Source: Flavobacteriaceae bacterium
GTDB taxonomy: Bacteria; Bacteroidota; Bacteroidia; Flavobacteriales; Flavobacteriaceae
DNA length: 34,790 nt
Assembly: GCA_018608725.1 (NCBI GenBank)
Contig: JABAZA010000055.1
Coordinates: 1 to 34,790 of the forward strand
Reading direction: 5' to 3'
Shown here in pieces: positions 1 to 10,205 of this stretch. A program made the position numbers and the translations under genes. The notes beneath the pieces are model-generated. The model ran no database searches and was not told the DNA's origin. It saw nothing but the letters and a program-made list of their open reading frames with translations. How positions within the stretch are numbered: position 1 is the first letter of the stretch; each line of letters starts with the position of its first letter.

Positions 1-2
1 AA

Positions 3-608
3 ATGGCAAGATATACTGGTCCTAAAACAAAAATCGCTCGTAAATTTGGCGAAGCAATCTTCGGAGAAGATAAATCTTTTGAAAAAAGAAACTATCCTCC
101 AGGACAACACGGAAATAACAGACGTCGTGGTAAAAAGTCTGAATATGCAATCCAGTTAATGGAAAAGCAAAAAGCAAAATATACCTACGGTATATTAGAA
201 AAGCAATTTAGAAACATGTTTAAAAAAGCAACGGCTTCACGTGGTATTACTGGTGAGGTGCTTTTACAATTATGTGAATCTAGACTAGATAATGTTGTAT
301 TTAGAATGGGATTATCTCGTTCTAGAAGTGGCGCTAGACAATTAGTATCACACAGACACATTACTGTAAATGGTGGAATTGTAAACATTCCGTCTTACTC
401 TCTAAAAGCTGGTGATGTTGTTGCTGTTAGAGAAAAATCTAAATCATTAGAAACTATTGAATCTGCTCTATCAAACTCTTCAGCAGTTTATGAGTGGATT
501 ACTTGGAATAACGATACAAAATCTGGAACCTATGTTTCCGTTCCGGCACGTATTCAGATTCCTGAAAACATCAACGAACAATTTATCGTTGAACTTTACT
601 CTAAATAA
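3..608 (+). CDS. rpsD: 30S ribosomal protein S4
   Basis: Small-subunit ribosomal protein S4, a primary 16S rRNA binder in the 5' domain and, in other bacteria, a translational repressor of its own operon. At 201 residues it has normal family length. The N-terminus ([17 protein letters not shown]) is typical of the Bacteroidota form. A basic stretch [12 protein letters not shown] lies near residues 38-49, and the S4 RNA-binding domain ([12 protein letters not shown], then [18 protein letters not shown]) covers about residues 91-155. The start codon is only 2 nt from the window edge, so no ribosome binding site or promoter can be seen. It is followed by rpoA and rplQ, the usual end of the alpha operon. 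Confidence 0.98.
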   Translation: MARYTGPKTKIARKFGEAIFGEDKSFEKRNYPPGQHGNNRRRGKKSEYAIQLMEKQKAKYTYGILEKQFRNMFKKATASRGITGEVLLQLCESRLDNVVFRMGLSRSRSGARQLVSHRHITVNGGIVNIPSYSLKAGDVVAVREKSKSLETIESALSNSSAVYEWITWNNDTKSGTYVSVPARIQIPENINEQFIVELYSK

Positions 609-703
609 TAAATTAATCATATTGGTATTTAGCCAAAGGATTTATTAGTGGTCTTCAAACTTATAAATCGCGCAACTAATTAACAATTAAAACGAAGACA
701 ATT

Positions 704-1696
704 ATGGCAATATTAAATTTTCAGAAGCCCGACAAAGTAATCATGATTGATTCTACTGATTTCGAAGGTAAATTCGAATTCAGACCTTTAGAACCAGGAT
801 ACGGATTAACAGTTGGAAATGCTTTACGTAGAGTGTTATTATCTTCATTAGAAGGTTTTGCAATTACTTCAGTAAAAATGGACAGTGTAGAACATGAGTT
901 TTCTACCATTCCTGGCGTTGTAGAAGACGTTACAGAAATTATTCTTAACTTGAAACAAGTACGTTTCAAGCGACAAATTGATGAAGTGGACAATGAGTCT
1001 GTTTCAATATCAATTTCTGGACAAGATAAAATCACTGCAGGAGATTTTCAGAAATTTATCTCCGGATTCCAAGTTTTAAATTCAGATTTAGTAATCTGTA
1101 ACTTAGATCCTAAAGTAACCATTAATATGGAATTGACTTTAGAAAAAGGACGTGGATATGTGCCTGCTGAAGAAAACAAAAAAGCTGCTGCTGCTGTAGG
1201 AACAATCTTTACAGATTCTATCTACACACCAATCAAAAATGTTAAATACAGCGTTGAGAACTTTCGTGTAGAACAAAAAACAGATTACGAAAAATTAATT
1301 TTCGAAATCCAGACAGACGGTTCTATCAACCCTCAAGATGCCTTAACACAAGCCGCTAAAATCTTAATCCACCACTTCATGTTATTCTCGGATGAGCGTA
1401 TCACTTTAGAGGCAGATGAGATTGCACAAACTGAAACTTATGATGAAGAATCTCTTCACATGCGTCAGTTGCTTAAAACTAAATTAATTGACATGGATCT
1501 TTCAGTTCGTGCACTTAATTGTTTGAAAGCTGCAGAAGTTGATACTTTAGGTGACTTAGTATCTTTCAATAAAAACGATTTAATGAAGTTTAGAAACTTT
1601 GGTAAAAAATCATTAACTGAACTTGAAGAGTTAGTCAATGTAAAAGGCCTTAGCTTCGGAATGGACTTAAGTAAATATAAACTAGATAAAGATTAA
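704..1696 (+). CDS. rpoA: DNA-directed RNA polymerase subunit alpha
   Basis: Alpha subunit of RNA polymerase; the dimer nucleates assembly of beta and beta'. The 330-residue length is standard. The N-terminal assembly domain (about 1-235) includes [14 protein letters not shown] near residues 38-51. A linker leads to the C-terminal domain (about 255-320) with helix-hairpin-helix segments [12 protein letters not shown] and [15 protein letters not shown], which contact DNA and activators. A 95-nt spacer separates it from rpsD, and the leader just before the start is A-rich with no Shine-Dalgarno sequence, as expected in Bacteroidota. It is probably transcribed with rpsD and rplQ; no internal terminator is seen. 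Confidence 0.98.
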   Translation: MAILNFQKPDKVIMIDSTDFEGKFEFRPLEPGYGLTVGNALRRVLLSSLEGFAITSVKMDSVEHEFSTIPGVVEDVTEIILNLKQVRFKRQIDEVDNESVSISISGQDKITAGDFQKFISGFQVLNSDLVICNLDPKVTINMELTLEKGRGYVPAEENKKAAAAVGTIFTDSIYTPIKNVKYSVENFRVEQKTDYEKLIFEIQTDGSINPQDALTQAAKILIHHFMLFSDERITLEADEIAQTETYDEESLHMRQLLKTKLIDMDLSVRALNCLKAAEVDTLGDLVSFNKNDLMKFRNFGKKSLTELEELVNVKGLSFGMDLSKYKLDKD

Positions 1697-1757
1697 TTAC
1701 TTTATAATTTGCGCCTCTTAAATGAGTTGATGCAAGATAAAGTTTAAATAGAATGTC

Positions 1758-2231
1758 ATGAGACACGGAAAAAAAATAAATCATTTAGGTAGAAAAACCG
1801 CCCACAGAAAGTCAATGTTAGCAAACATGGCATGTTCTTTAATCGAACATAAGCGGATCAATACAACGGTTGCAAAAGCAAAAGCCTTAAAGCAATTTGT
1901 TGAGCCTTTAATTACAAAATCTAAAGTAGATACAACTCACAACAGACGTATTGTATTCAGTAGATTAAGACAAAAAGAAGCGATCGCTGAATTATTTGGT
2001 GGAGTCGCAACTAAAGTTGGAGACCGTCCAGGAGGTTATACTCGAATTATCAAACTAGGAAATCGTCTTGGTGATAACGCGGACATGGCAATGATCGAAT
2101 TAGTAGATTTCAATGAAATTTACAATGCCGACAAACAACCTAAGAAAAAGACCACTCGTAGAAGTCGTAGAGGAGGTGCTGCAAAAGCTGTAGCTGCTGT
2201 TGAAACTACCACAACAACAGAAGAAGAATAA
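1758..2231 (+). CDS. rplQ: 50S ribosomal protein L17
   Basis: Large-subunit ribosomal protein L17. The first 115 or so residues are the conserved domain: [20 protein letters not shown] at the N-terminus, then [22 protein letters not shown] and DRPGGYTRI. The C-terminal 40 residues form a low-complexity basic and alanine/threonine/glutamate tail ([17 protein letters not shown]), a common extension in Bacteroidota that is absent from the shorter E. coli protein. The start at 1758 is chosen because it gives the canonical MRHGK N-terminus; an ATG 5 nt upstream is out of frame and stops at once. It is the last gene of the operon and is followed by a strong terminator. Confidence 0.97.
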   Translation: MRHGKKINHLGRKTAHRKSMLANMACSLIEHKRINTTVAKAKALKQFVEPLITKSKVDTTHNRRIVFSRLRQKEAIAELFGGVATKVGDRPGGYTRIIKLGNRLGDNADMAMIELVDFNEIYNADKQPKKKTTRRSRRGGAAKAVAAVETTTTTEEE

Positions 2232-2255
2232 ATGTTAATAAGCATTTAAAATTTT

Positions 2256-2287
2256 AAGGATAAACTTTTTTAGTTTATCCTTTTTTT
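2256..2287 (+). terminator. Rho-independent terminator after rplQ
   Basis: A perfect 10-bp stem (2256-2265 with 2273-2282, core AGGATAAAC/GTTTATCCT) closes a 7-nt T-rich loop and runs directly into seven T residues (2281-2287). It lies 25 nt after the rplQ stop and should end the ribosomal operon before carA. Confidence 0.9.
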
Positions 2288-2290
2288 ATG

Positions 2291-2298
2291 CAATTTTG
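2291..2298 (+). promoter_or_regulatory. Possible weak -7 box for carA
   Basis: CAATTTTG matches the Bacteroidota -7 consensus TAnnTTTG at all fixed positions except the first T. It sits just after the rplQ terminator and 26 nt before the carA start, where a new promoter would be expected. No -33 element is recognisable, so the call rests mainly on position. Confidence 0.3.
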
Positions 2299-2324
2299 TA
2301 TAAGTTAATAAGACTTCAATAATA

Positions 2325-3422
2325 ATGAAATACACAACACGAAAAAAAGCTATCTTACTTCTTGCTGATGGAACAATTTTTTATGGAAAAGCAATAGGTA
2401 AAGAAGGGACTGCTTTTGGAGAAGTATGCTTTAATACAGGCATGACAGGCTATCAAGAAATTTTTACCGACCCTTCTTATTTTGGTCAACTCATGGTGAC
2501 TACCAATCCTCATATTGGAAACTACGGCGTAAATCAAACAGAAATGGAATCGGATTCCATCAAAATTTCCGGACTCATTTGCAAAAACTTTAGTTACAAC
2601 TATTCTCGTGTTGATGCGAGTGGATCGCTAGTTGATTTTTTAGATGCACATGATTTATTTGCAATTTCCGATGTGGATACAAGAGCCCTTGTTAGTTATA
2701 TTCGCGAAAATGGTGCCATGAATGCTGTTATTTCTACAGAAATAGATAACATTGAAGGTCTTAAAAAACAACTTTCTGAAATTCCACAAATGGAAGGATT
2801 GGAACTCGCCTCTAAAGTATCCACAAAAGAACCTTATTACTTTGGAGATGAAAATGCAACCTACAAGATAGCAACACTCGATATCGGCGTCAAAAAAAAT
2901 ATTTTACGAAACTTTGCTGATCGCGATGTTTATATAAAAGTATTTCCATTTAACTCTAGTTTTGAGGAACTGAGTGCATGGAATCCAGATGGCTATTTCT
3001 TATCTAATGGTCCTGGAGATCCAGAACCCTTAGTAGAAGCACAAGCCTTGGCAAAAACCATCATTGAAAAAAACTTACCATTATTCGGAATCTGTCTCGG
3101 ACACCAAGTTATTGCTTTGGCAAATGGCGTTTCTACATATAAAATGCATAATGGACACAGAGGAATCAATCACCCTGTTAAGAATTTAGTAACAGGCAAA
3201 GGAGAAATCACCTCTCAAAACCATGGGTTTGCAGTCAATAGAGAAGAAGCAGAAGCCCACTCGGATTTAGAAGTAACACATTTACATTTGAATGACGATA
3301 CTGTTGCAGGAATAGCAATGAAGTCTAAAAACTGTTTTTCGGTACAATACCACCCCGAAGCCAGTCCAGGACCCCACGATTCATCGTATTTGTTTGATCA
3401 ATTCATTGAAAATTTAAAATAA
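2325..3422 (+). CDS. carA: Carbamoyl-phosphate synthase, small (glutaminase) subunit
   Basis: Hydrolyses glutamine and passes ammonia to the large subunit CarB for carbamoyl phosphate, the precursor for arginine and pyrimidines. The 365-residue length fits the family. Residues 1-140 are the small-chain N-terminal domain (LLADGTIFYGKAIG; FNTGMTGYQEIFTDPSY). The class I glutamine amidotransferase domain follows (about 180-362), with nucleophile Cys257 in FGICLGHQ and the His343/Glu345 pair in QYHPEAS. carB is not in the window. Placement between the ribosomal operon and eno is familiar in flavobacteria. The gene lies after a terminator, so it probably has its own promoter. Confidence 0.96.
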   Translation: MKYTTRKKAILLLADGTIFYGKAIGKEGTAFGEVCFNTGMTGYQEIFTDPSYFGQLMVTTNPHIGNYGVNQTEMESDSIKISGLICKNFSYNYSRVDASGSLVDFLDAHDLFAISDVDTRALVSYIRENGAMNAVISTEIDNIEGLKKQLSEIPQMEGLELASKVSTKEPYYFGDENATYKIATLDIGVKKNILRNFADRDVYIKVFPFNSSFEELSAWNPDGYFLSNGPGDPEPLVEAQALAKTIIEKNLPLFGICLGHQVIALANGVSTYKMHNGHRGINHPVKNLVTGKGEITSQNHGFAVNREEAEAHSDLEVTHLHLNDDTVAGIAMKSKNCFSVQYHPEASPGPHDSSYLFDQFIENLK

Positions 3423-3467
3423 ATTTCAAAAAGCTCTCGCACCTAATCATCGCCTCACCCTTAATTT

Positions 3468-3572
3468 GTCATGATGAACGGGTTTCAGCATCTCAAGTGT
3501 TACATTTATTAGCTTAGTGTTTATTTTATCTTGAATTAAACACTCTAAAGTAGTATCACCCAACGGAATGAC
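3468..3572. repeat. Possible degenerate flavobacterial intergenic repeat
   Basis: The carA-eno spacer (279 nt) has no ORF. It contains GTCATGATGAAC followed by GGTTTCAGCATCTC (3468-3504). This resembles, from memory, an intergenic repeat seen in many flavobacterial genomes (GTCATGCTGAAC...GTTTCAGCATCTC). The segment is bounded by GTCAT at 3468-3472 and its inverse ATGAC at 3568-3572. Inside is an 8-bp inverted repeat AGTGTTTA/TAAACACT (3516-3523 with 3537-3544). A 7-bp hairpin AATGACG/CGTCATT (3567-3573 with 3583-3589) overlaps the right end; it lacks a T tract, so it is not a standard terminator. The recognition is unverified. Confidence 0.4.
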
Positions 3573-3664
3573 GAAACACAAACGTCATTTATACTTACTA
3601 CAACGTTTTAGCTAATAATTTGCATAAATTTACTCGAGAATAATTCTAAAAAAATTCATTTTCG

Positions 3665-3672
3665 TAAATTTG
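3665..3672 (+). promoter_or_regulatory. Promoter -7 box for eno
   Basis: TAAATTTG matches the Bacteroidota -7 consensus TAnnTTTG exactly and lies 29 nt before the eno ATG. Its context, TTTCGTAAATT, is shared with the candidate box upstream of gltA. A -33 TTTG at the usual distance is not evident. Confidence 0.6.
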
Positions 3673-3686
3673 TAATCTATAAATAA

Positions 3687-4994
<1,308 letters not shown>

Positions 4995-5013
4995 GTATTT
5001 CTTTTGTAGAGAG

Positions 5014-5045
5014 AAAAAGGCTGCCCGAAAAGGCAGTCTTTTTTT
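5014..5045 (+). terminator. Rho-independent terminator after eno
   Basis: A GC-rich hairpin with core CTGCC/GGCAG (5021-5025 with 5032-5036) and a CGAAAA loop is extended by G-C and A-T pairs and one G-T pair. It is followed by a run of seven T residues (5039-5045). It lies 19 nt after the eno stop. Confidence 0.9.
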
Positions 5046-5161
5046 ATGCCGTTTTATAAAAGCTCTAGTCTAGCAGATAGATATTAAAATATAGGATTTA
5101 TAAAACAAACTTAGACCTACACTTTCTCTCTTAGCCTCATTAATAAAACATTTTTTTTTCG

Positions 5162-5169
5162 TAAATTCG
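5162..5169 (+). promoter_or_regulatory. Candidate -7 box for gltA
   Basis: TAAATTCG differs from the TAnnTTTG consensus only at the seventh base. It lies 38 nt before the gltA ATG and is preceded by a nine-T run. The context TTTCGTAAATT is shared with the eno box. Confidence 0.45.
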
Positions 5170-5207
5170 TTGCCTATTATATAAGCAAAAATTAAAGATC
5201 CCAATAA

Positions 5208-6491
5208 ATGTCAAATAAAGCAATCTTAGAAGTAAACGGTCAAAAACATGAATTCCCAACATTTATAGGGTCTGAAAATGAAGTCGCTATTGATATTAGC
5301 ACTTTAAGAGCTGTTACTGGTGGAGTGACAACCATTGATCCTGGATTTAAAAATACGGGCTCTTGTGCTAGTGAAATTACATTTTTGGACGGAGAAAAAG
5401 GGATTCTTAGATACAGAGGCTATTCAATTGAAGAATTGGCTCATAAAGCGGACTTCCTAGAAGTCGCTTATTTATTGATTTTTGGAGAACTACCAACCAA
5501 AGAAGCGTTGGATAAATTTCATGCCGACATCAAATCTGAATCGATTGTAGATGATGACATCAGAAAAATAATTGATGCATTTCCAAAATCGGCACACCCA
5601 ATGGGAGTATTGTCCTCACTAACGAGTGCACTCACAGCGTTTAATCCATCCTCTGTGAATGTGGATTCTGAAGAAGATATGTATAAGTCCTTTGTTAGAA
5701 TTTTAGGTAAATTCCCTGTGTTAGTGGCTTGGGCCATGCGTAAAAAACAAGGGCTGCCACTAGACTATGGAGACAATTCTTTAGGCTATATAGAAAACGT
5801 CTTAAAAATGATGTTTAAGCAACCAAATGAAGACTACGTTCAGAATGAAATATTGGTGAATGCGTTAAATAAACTACTCATCCTTCATGCCGATCACGAG
5901 CAAAACTGTTCGACCTCTACCGTTCGAATCGTTGGATCTTCACATGCAGGTTTATTTGCCTCGATTTCTGCAGGAATTTCCGCGCTCTGGGGTCCTCTTC
6001 ATGGTGGTGCAAATCAAGCAGTATTAGAAATGTTGGAAGCTATTAAAGAAGATGATGGTGATACAAAAAAATACATGTCAAAAGCTAAAGATAAAAGCGA
6101 TCCTTTCAGATTAATGGGCTTTGGACATAGAGTTTATAAAAATTTTGATCCTCGTGCCAAAATCATAAAAGTAACCGCCGATGAAGTCTTAAATGATTTA
6201 GGAGTAGAAGATCCTATTTTAGATATCGCCAAAGCACTTGAACAAGAAGCGCTAACAGACCCTTATTTTGTGGATAGAAAACTATACCCTAACGTCGATT
6301 TTTATTCTGGAATTATCTATCGTGCAATGGGGATCCCTGTAGAAATGTTTACCGTAATGTTTGCTTTAGGACGCCTTCCAGGTTGGATTGGTCAATGGCG
6401 CGAAATGCGTTTACGTAAAGAACCAATTGGCCGACCGCGTCAGATTTATACAGGAAGTACTTCTCGTTCGTTCAAATCTGTTGCTAAATAA
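5208..6491 (+). CDS. gltA: Citrate synthase
   Basis: Condenses acetyl-CoA with oxaloacetate to citrate, the entry step of the TCA cycle. The 427-residue length and the N-terminal extension before DPGFKNTGSC fit the hexameric type II enzymes of Gram-negative bacteria. All three catalytic residues are visible: His265 in WGPLHGGANQ, His307 in GFGHRVYKNFDPRAK, and Asp364 in YPNVDFYSG. The C-terminal Arg-rich segment (GQWREMRLRKEPIGRPRQ) is also conserved. The next gene, a guanidino-modifying enzyme, begins 24 nt after the stop with no terminator between, so the two are probably co-transcribed. Confidence 0.97.
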   Translation: MSNKAILEVNGQKHEFPTFIGSENEVAIDISTLRAVTGGVTTIDPGFKNTGSCASEITFLDGEKGILRYRGYSIEELAHKADFLEVAYLLIFGELPTKEALDKFHADIKSESIVDDDIRKIIDAFPKSAHPMGVLSSLTSALTAFNPSSVNVDSEEDMYKSFVRILGKFPVLVAWAMRKKQGLPLDYGDNSLGYIENVLKMMFKQPNEDYVQNEILVNALNKLLILHADHEQNCSTSTVRIVGSSHAGLFASISAGISALWGPLHGGANQAVLEMLEAIKEDDGDTKKYMSKAKDKSDPFRLMGFGHRVYKNFDPRAKIIKVTADEVLNDLGVEDPILDIAKALEQEALTDPYFVDRKLYPNVDFYSGIIYRAMGIPVEMFTVMFALGRLPGWIGQWREMRLRKEPIGRPRQIYTGSTSRSFKSVAK

Positions 6492-6515
6492 ACCCTTGCT
6501 AAAGGATTCTATAAC

Positions 6516-7430
6516 ATGCTAAAACTTCATGTAAATAACGAGTATGCACGTTTGAAATCCGTTCTTTTTGGAACAGCCCAAAGCAATGGTCCTATCCCCT
6601 CCATAGAAAATTGTTATGATCCCAGTAGCTTATCTCATGTGCTATCGGGCACCTATCCGACCGAAGCAGATATGCAACGTGAAATGTTGGCCGTAATGGC
6701 TGTATTTCAAAAATATGAGGTCGAAGTTTTTCGACCTAGTACCATTGAAAATTGCAATCAAATATTTGCACGGGATATTGCCTTTGTAATTGATGACAAA
6801 TTTATTAAATCCAATATACTTCCCGATCGTGCTAAAGAATATCATGCATTAGAAGCCCTTCTGCAAAAAATCAATCCAGACGATATTATAGAACTACCCG
6901 AAGCGTGTCATGTCGAAGGTGGTGATGTTATTTTGTGTAACGACTATATATTTATTGGAATCTATTCTGGGACTGATTATGCCGATTATATTACAGCTCG
7001 AACAAACCTTCAGGCAGCGGAAGCAATTCAGAAATTGTTCCCACATAAAAAGGTTAAAACTTTTGAGCTTCGTAAATCAAACTCAAATCCACTTGAAAAT
7101 GCACTGCATTTAGATTGTTGTTTTCAACCCTTAGGAAATGGAAAAGCTTTGATTCATGATCAAGGATTTTTAAATAAATCCGACTTCAAATGGTTGCTTG
7201 ATTTTCTTGGAACAGACAATGTTTTTGTAGTCACGCCTAAAGAAATGTCTCAAATGAATTGCAATGTATTCTCTATTTCAAAAGATGTTGTGATCTCCGA
7301 ACAAAATTTTACACGCTTAAATACGTGGCTTACTGCACAAGGATATACAGTTGAGAAAGTGCCCTATGCCGAAATATCTAAGCAAGGCGGTTTACTTCGC
7401 TGTTCAACCCTTCCCTTAATCCGAAACTAA
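6516..7430 (+). CDS. Arginine deiminase/DDAH-like guanidino-group-modifying hydrolase
   Basis: Member of the guanidino-group-modifying (pentein-fold) superfamily, 304 residues, close in size to dimethylarginine dimethylaminohydrolases and shorter than classic arginine deiminases (about 400). Catalytic features are present: FARD (Arg86-Asp87), VEGGD (Glu134, Asp137), the His198-Leu-Asp200 motif in ALHLDCCF, and the nucleophilic Cys296 near the C-terminus in GGLLRCSTLPL. Such enzymes hydrolyse arginine or methylated arginine to citrulline; which substrate this one uses cannot be read from sequence. It lies 24 nt after gltA and one base before ctlX, suggesting joint expression and a shared role in arginine/citrulline turnover. 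Confidence 0.85.
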   Translation: MLKLHVNNEYARLKSVLFGTAQSNGPIPSIENCYDPSSLSHVLSGTYPTEADMQREMLAVMAVFQKYEVEVFRPSTIENCNQIFARDIAFVIDDKFIKSNILPDRAKEYHALEALLQKINPDDIIELPEACHVEGGDVILCNDYIFIGIYSGTDYADYITARTNLQAAEAIQKLFPHKKVKTFELRKSNSNPLENALHLDCCFQPLGNGKALIHDQGFLNKSDFKWLLDFLGTDNVFVVTPKEMSQMNCNVFSISKDVVISEQNFTRLNTWLTAQGYTVEKVPYAEISKQGGLLRCSTLPLIRN

Positions 7431-7431
7431 A

Positions 7432-8373
7432 ATGTCACACATCACCAATACAGTCTTAATGATTCGCCCTGTTCAATTTCGTATGAACGAACAAACAGCG
7501 GTGAATAATTTTTACCAAAAAAATTCAGATACCCTACCTGAAACAGTGAATGCAAAAGCCACGCAAGAATTTGACAGTATGGTCGAAAAACTTAGAAATG
7601 CAAACATTCAGGTGATTGTGGTACAAGACACCAAAGAATTTGATACGCCAGACTCAATTTTTCCTAATAATTGGATTTCATTTCATAAAAACGGTACGAT
7701 TGGTTTATATCCTATGTTTGCCAAAAACCGTCGCCTTGAACGTAAGGATTCGATCCTAGAAGCTGTAGAAGCAGAAGGATTTGTGATAGAAACAGTCGTT
7801 GATTATACGGAAGCAGAAACGGATGGTTTTTATTTAGAAGGGACAGGAAGTATTTTGTTGGATCGCGAAAATCACAAGGCCTATTGTGCACTTTCGGCAA
7901 GAGCCGATGAAGAATTGTTTATTGAATTTTGTGAAGATTTTGAATACACTCCAGTAGTGTTTTCAGCCTACCAAACCGTCAATGACAAGCGCGAACTCAT
8001 CTACCATACCAATGTAATGATGTGTTTAGGCACCACTTTTGCAGTGGTTTGTTTGGCAAGTATCGACGACAAAAAAGAACGAAAAAATCTTCTTAAACAC
8101 CTTCATCAAGATGGAAAAAAAATAATCGAAATATCAGAAGATCAAGTGAATAATTTTGCAGGAAATATGCTACAGCTTAAAGGCACAGATAATCGTAGCT
8201 ATTTGGTAATGAGTCAGTCAGCTTTGGATTCGTTACGACCCTCTCAAGTACAGTTGTTAGAAGCACATGCAACAATCCTATCAAGTCCTTTAGATACAAT
8301 AGAAACGTGTGGAGGAGGGAGTGCACGTTGCATGATGGCGGAAGTGTTTTTACCCAAAACAGCCTCAAATTAG
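7432..8373 (+). CDS. ctlX: CtlX-like citrulline utilization hydrolase (guanidino-modifying family)
   Basis: A 313-residue protein of the arginine-deiminase-related group annotated as citrulline utilization hydrolase CtlX. Family marks are DSIFPNNW (74-81), FYLEGTGS (133-140), His192 in IYHTNVMMCLG, and the C-terminal CGGGSARC with the likely nucleophile at Cys300. The proposed chemistry is hydrolysis of citrulline or a related ureido/guanidino substrate; this is inferred from the family name, not shown here. It starts one base after the stop of the DDAH-like gene, so the two are almost certainly translated from one message. The two proteins are distant relatives, not a recent duplication. argS follows but has its own candidate promoter. 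Confidence 0.83.
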   Translation: MSHITNTVLMIRPVQFRMNEQTAVNNFYQKNSDTLPETVNAKATQEFDSMVEKLRNANIQVIVVQDTKEFDTPDSIFPNNWISFHKNGTIGLYPMFAKNRRLERKDSILEAVEAEGFVIETVVDYTEAETDGFYLEGTGSILLDRENHKAYCALSARADEELFIEFCEDFEYTPVVFSAYQTVNDKRELIYHTNVMMCLGTTFAVVCLASIDDKKERKNLLKHLHQDGKKIIEISEDQVNNFAGNMLQLKGTDNRSYLVMSQSALDSLRPSQVQLLEAHATILSSPLDTIETCGGGSARCMMAEVFLPKTASN

Positions 8374-8387
8374 GATTAAAAAAGATG

Positions 8388-8395
8388 TATATTTG
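8388..8395 (+). promoter_or_regulatory. Promoter -7 box for argS
   Basis: TATATTTG matches TAnnTTTG exactly and lies 20 nt before the argS ATG. The block AAAAAGATGTATNTTTG is nearly the same as the one before pafA (14904-14919). No clear -33 element is seen. Confidence 0.6.
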
Positions 8396-8415
8396 TAACC
8401 GAAATCAGATGTACA

Positions 8416-10194
8416 ATGACACTTCAGGAATCCTTATCACAACATATAAAACAAGCGTTTGTTACGCTTTACAATACCCCTTTAGAAACGGTTGAATTTC
8501 AAGCAACTCGCAAAGATTTTGAGGGCGATATTACAGTGGTAACCTTTTCAATGCTACGAACCATAAAAATGAACCCAGCCCAATTGGGTGAAGAATTAGG
8601 GGCTTATTTATCAGAGCATGTTGATGAAGTCGTTCGTTATAATGTGGTCAAAGGATTTTTGAATCTCGTTCTTTCAGACGCTTATTTTATGACATTCTTT
8701 CAAACAGTGTGTGCGAACCCTACCTTTGGGTTTGTAAGTCCTTCAGATGATCAAGCAGTAATGGTTGAGTATTCCTCTCCAAACACCAATAAACCCCTCC
8801 ACTTAGGACACGTTAGAAATAATCTTTTAGGTTACAGTGTGTCTGAGATTTTGAAAGCATCTGGAAAAAAAGTCTATAAAACTCAAATTATCAACGACCG
8901 TGGTATTCATATTTGTAAAAGTATGTTGGCATGGCAGCGTTACGGCAACAATGAAACCCCAGAATCTACAGGATTGAAAGGGGATAAGCTAGTTGGAAAT
9001 TACTATGTAAAATTCGATCAAGTTTATAAAGAAGAAATCAAAGAGTTAGAAGCAAAAGGGCTCTCTACTGAAGAAGCCAAAGCGCAAGCTCCAATATTAT
9101 TAGAAGCCCAAGACATGCTTCTTAAATGGGAAGCTGGAGATGCCGCTGTGGTGTCACTTTGGGAACAAATGAATGCATGGGTATATGCTGGGTTTGAAGT
9201 TACCTATAAAGCACTAGGAGTAAACTTTGATAGCTACTATTATGAGAGTCAAACCTATTTATTAGGAAAATCATTTATTCAAGAGGGACTCCAAAAAGGG
9301 GTTTTTATTAAAAAAGAAGACGGTTCGGTTTGGTGTGATTTAACATCCGATGGATTGGACGAAAAAATTGTTTTAAGAGCCGATGGAACGGCCGTTTATA
9401 TGACTCAGGATATTGGCACTGCGATCCAGCGTTTGAAAGATTTTCCGGATGTAGGCGGAATGGTTTATACCGTAGGAAATGAACAAGATTATCACTTTAA
9501 AGTCTTGTTTTTAATTCTAAAGAAATTAGGATTTGATTGGGCTAAAAACTTGACACATCTAAGCTATGGCATGGTTGATTTGCCGAGTGGAAAGATGAAA
9601 AGTCGCGAAGGAACTGTGGTAGATGCAGACGATTTAATCGTTGAAATGGCATCTACTGCCAAAGAGATTTCTCAAGAATTAGGAAAGCTTGAAGGCTATT
9701 CAGAACTTGAAAAAGCGGAAACCTACACCACAATAGGTTTGGGAGCATTAAAATATTTTATTTTGAAAGTCGATCCAAAGAAACGCATTTTATTTGACCC
9801 CCAAGCCTCAGTGGACTTTCAGGGAAATACAGGGCCATTTATACAATACACCTATGCGCGAATTCAAGCTATTTTAAGAAAATCACCCGTTGAAACAAAA
9901 GATGAACCTTTATTGGAATATGCATTGCACGATAAAGAAAAATCACTTCTCAAACAATTGCAATTATTTCCAGAAGTAATCCAACAAGCTGCCTCCAATT
10001 ACAGCCCTGCTTTAGTGGCAAATTACGCCTATGATTTGGTTAAGGAGTTCAACTCTTTTTATCAAAATGTATCTATTTTGGGTGCTGATAGCACTTCCGA
10101 AATTAGATTTAGAGTGCAGCTTTCACAAGCCGTTGCTACAACCATCAAAAATGCGTTTAGTCTCTTAGGAATTCAGGTGCCTGAGCGTATGTAA
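8416..10194 (+). CDS. argS: Arginine--tRNA ligase
   Basis: Class I aminoacyl-tRNA synthetase charging tRNA-Arg; 592 residues, normal length. The N-terminal additional domain specific to ArgRS covers about 1-110. The HIGH motif appears as HLGH (129-132) within SSPNTNKPLHLGHVRNN, and the KMSKS-like motif as KMKSREG from Lys393. The C-terminal DALR anticodon-binding domain starts near the GNTGPFIQYTYAR segment and ends at LLGIQVPERM. A tRNA-Arg(UCG), one of its substrates, is encoded at 34231-34304. The next gene starts 11 nt downstream, so argS heads a probable four-gene unit ending with the DUF389 gene. Confidence 0.97.
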   Translation: MTLQESLSQHIKQAFVTLYNTPLETVEFQATRKDFEGDITVVTFSMLRTIKMNPAQLGEELGAYLSEHVDEVVRYNVVKGFLNLVLSDAYFMTFFQTVCANPTFGFVSPSDDQAVMVEYSSPNTNKPLHLGHVRNNLLGYSVSEILKASGKKVYKTQIINDRGIHICKSMLAWQRYGNNETPESTGLKGDKLVGNYYVKFDQVYKEEIKELEAKGLSTEEAKAQAPILLEAQDMLLKWEAGDAAVVSLWEQMNAWVYAGFEVTYKALGVNFDSYYYESQTYLLGKSFIQEGLQKGVFIKKEDGSVWCDLTSDGLDEKIVLRADGTAVYMTQDIGTAIQRLKDFPDVGGMVYTVGNEQDYHFKVLFLILKKLGFDWAKNLTHLSYGMVDLPSGKMKSREGTVVDADDLIVEMASTAKEISQELGKLEGYSELEKAETYTTIGLGALKYFILKVDPKKRILFDPQASVDFQGNTGPFIQYTYARIQAILRKSPVETKDEPLLEYALHDKEKSLLKQLQLFPEVIQQAASNYSPALVANYAYDLVKEFNSFYQNVSILGADSTSEIRFRVQLSQAVATTIKNAFSLLGIQVPERM

Positions 10195-10205
10195 TTTTAG
10201 GGCTT

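Noticed and set aside
3567-3589. Hairpin AATGACG/CGTCATT as carA terminator
   Set aside because: No T tract follows and it lies about 145 nt after the carA stop.
6516-8373. Possible recent duplication of the two guanidino-enzyme genes
   Set aside because: The proteins share only general superfamily motifs and differ in length and motif context, so they are old relatives.
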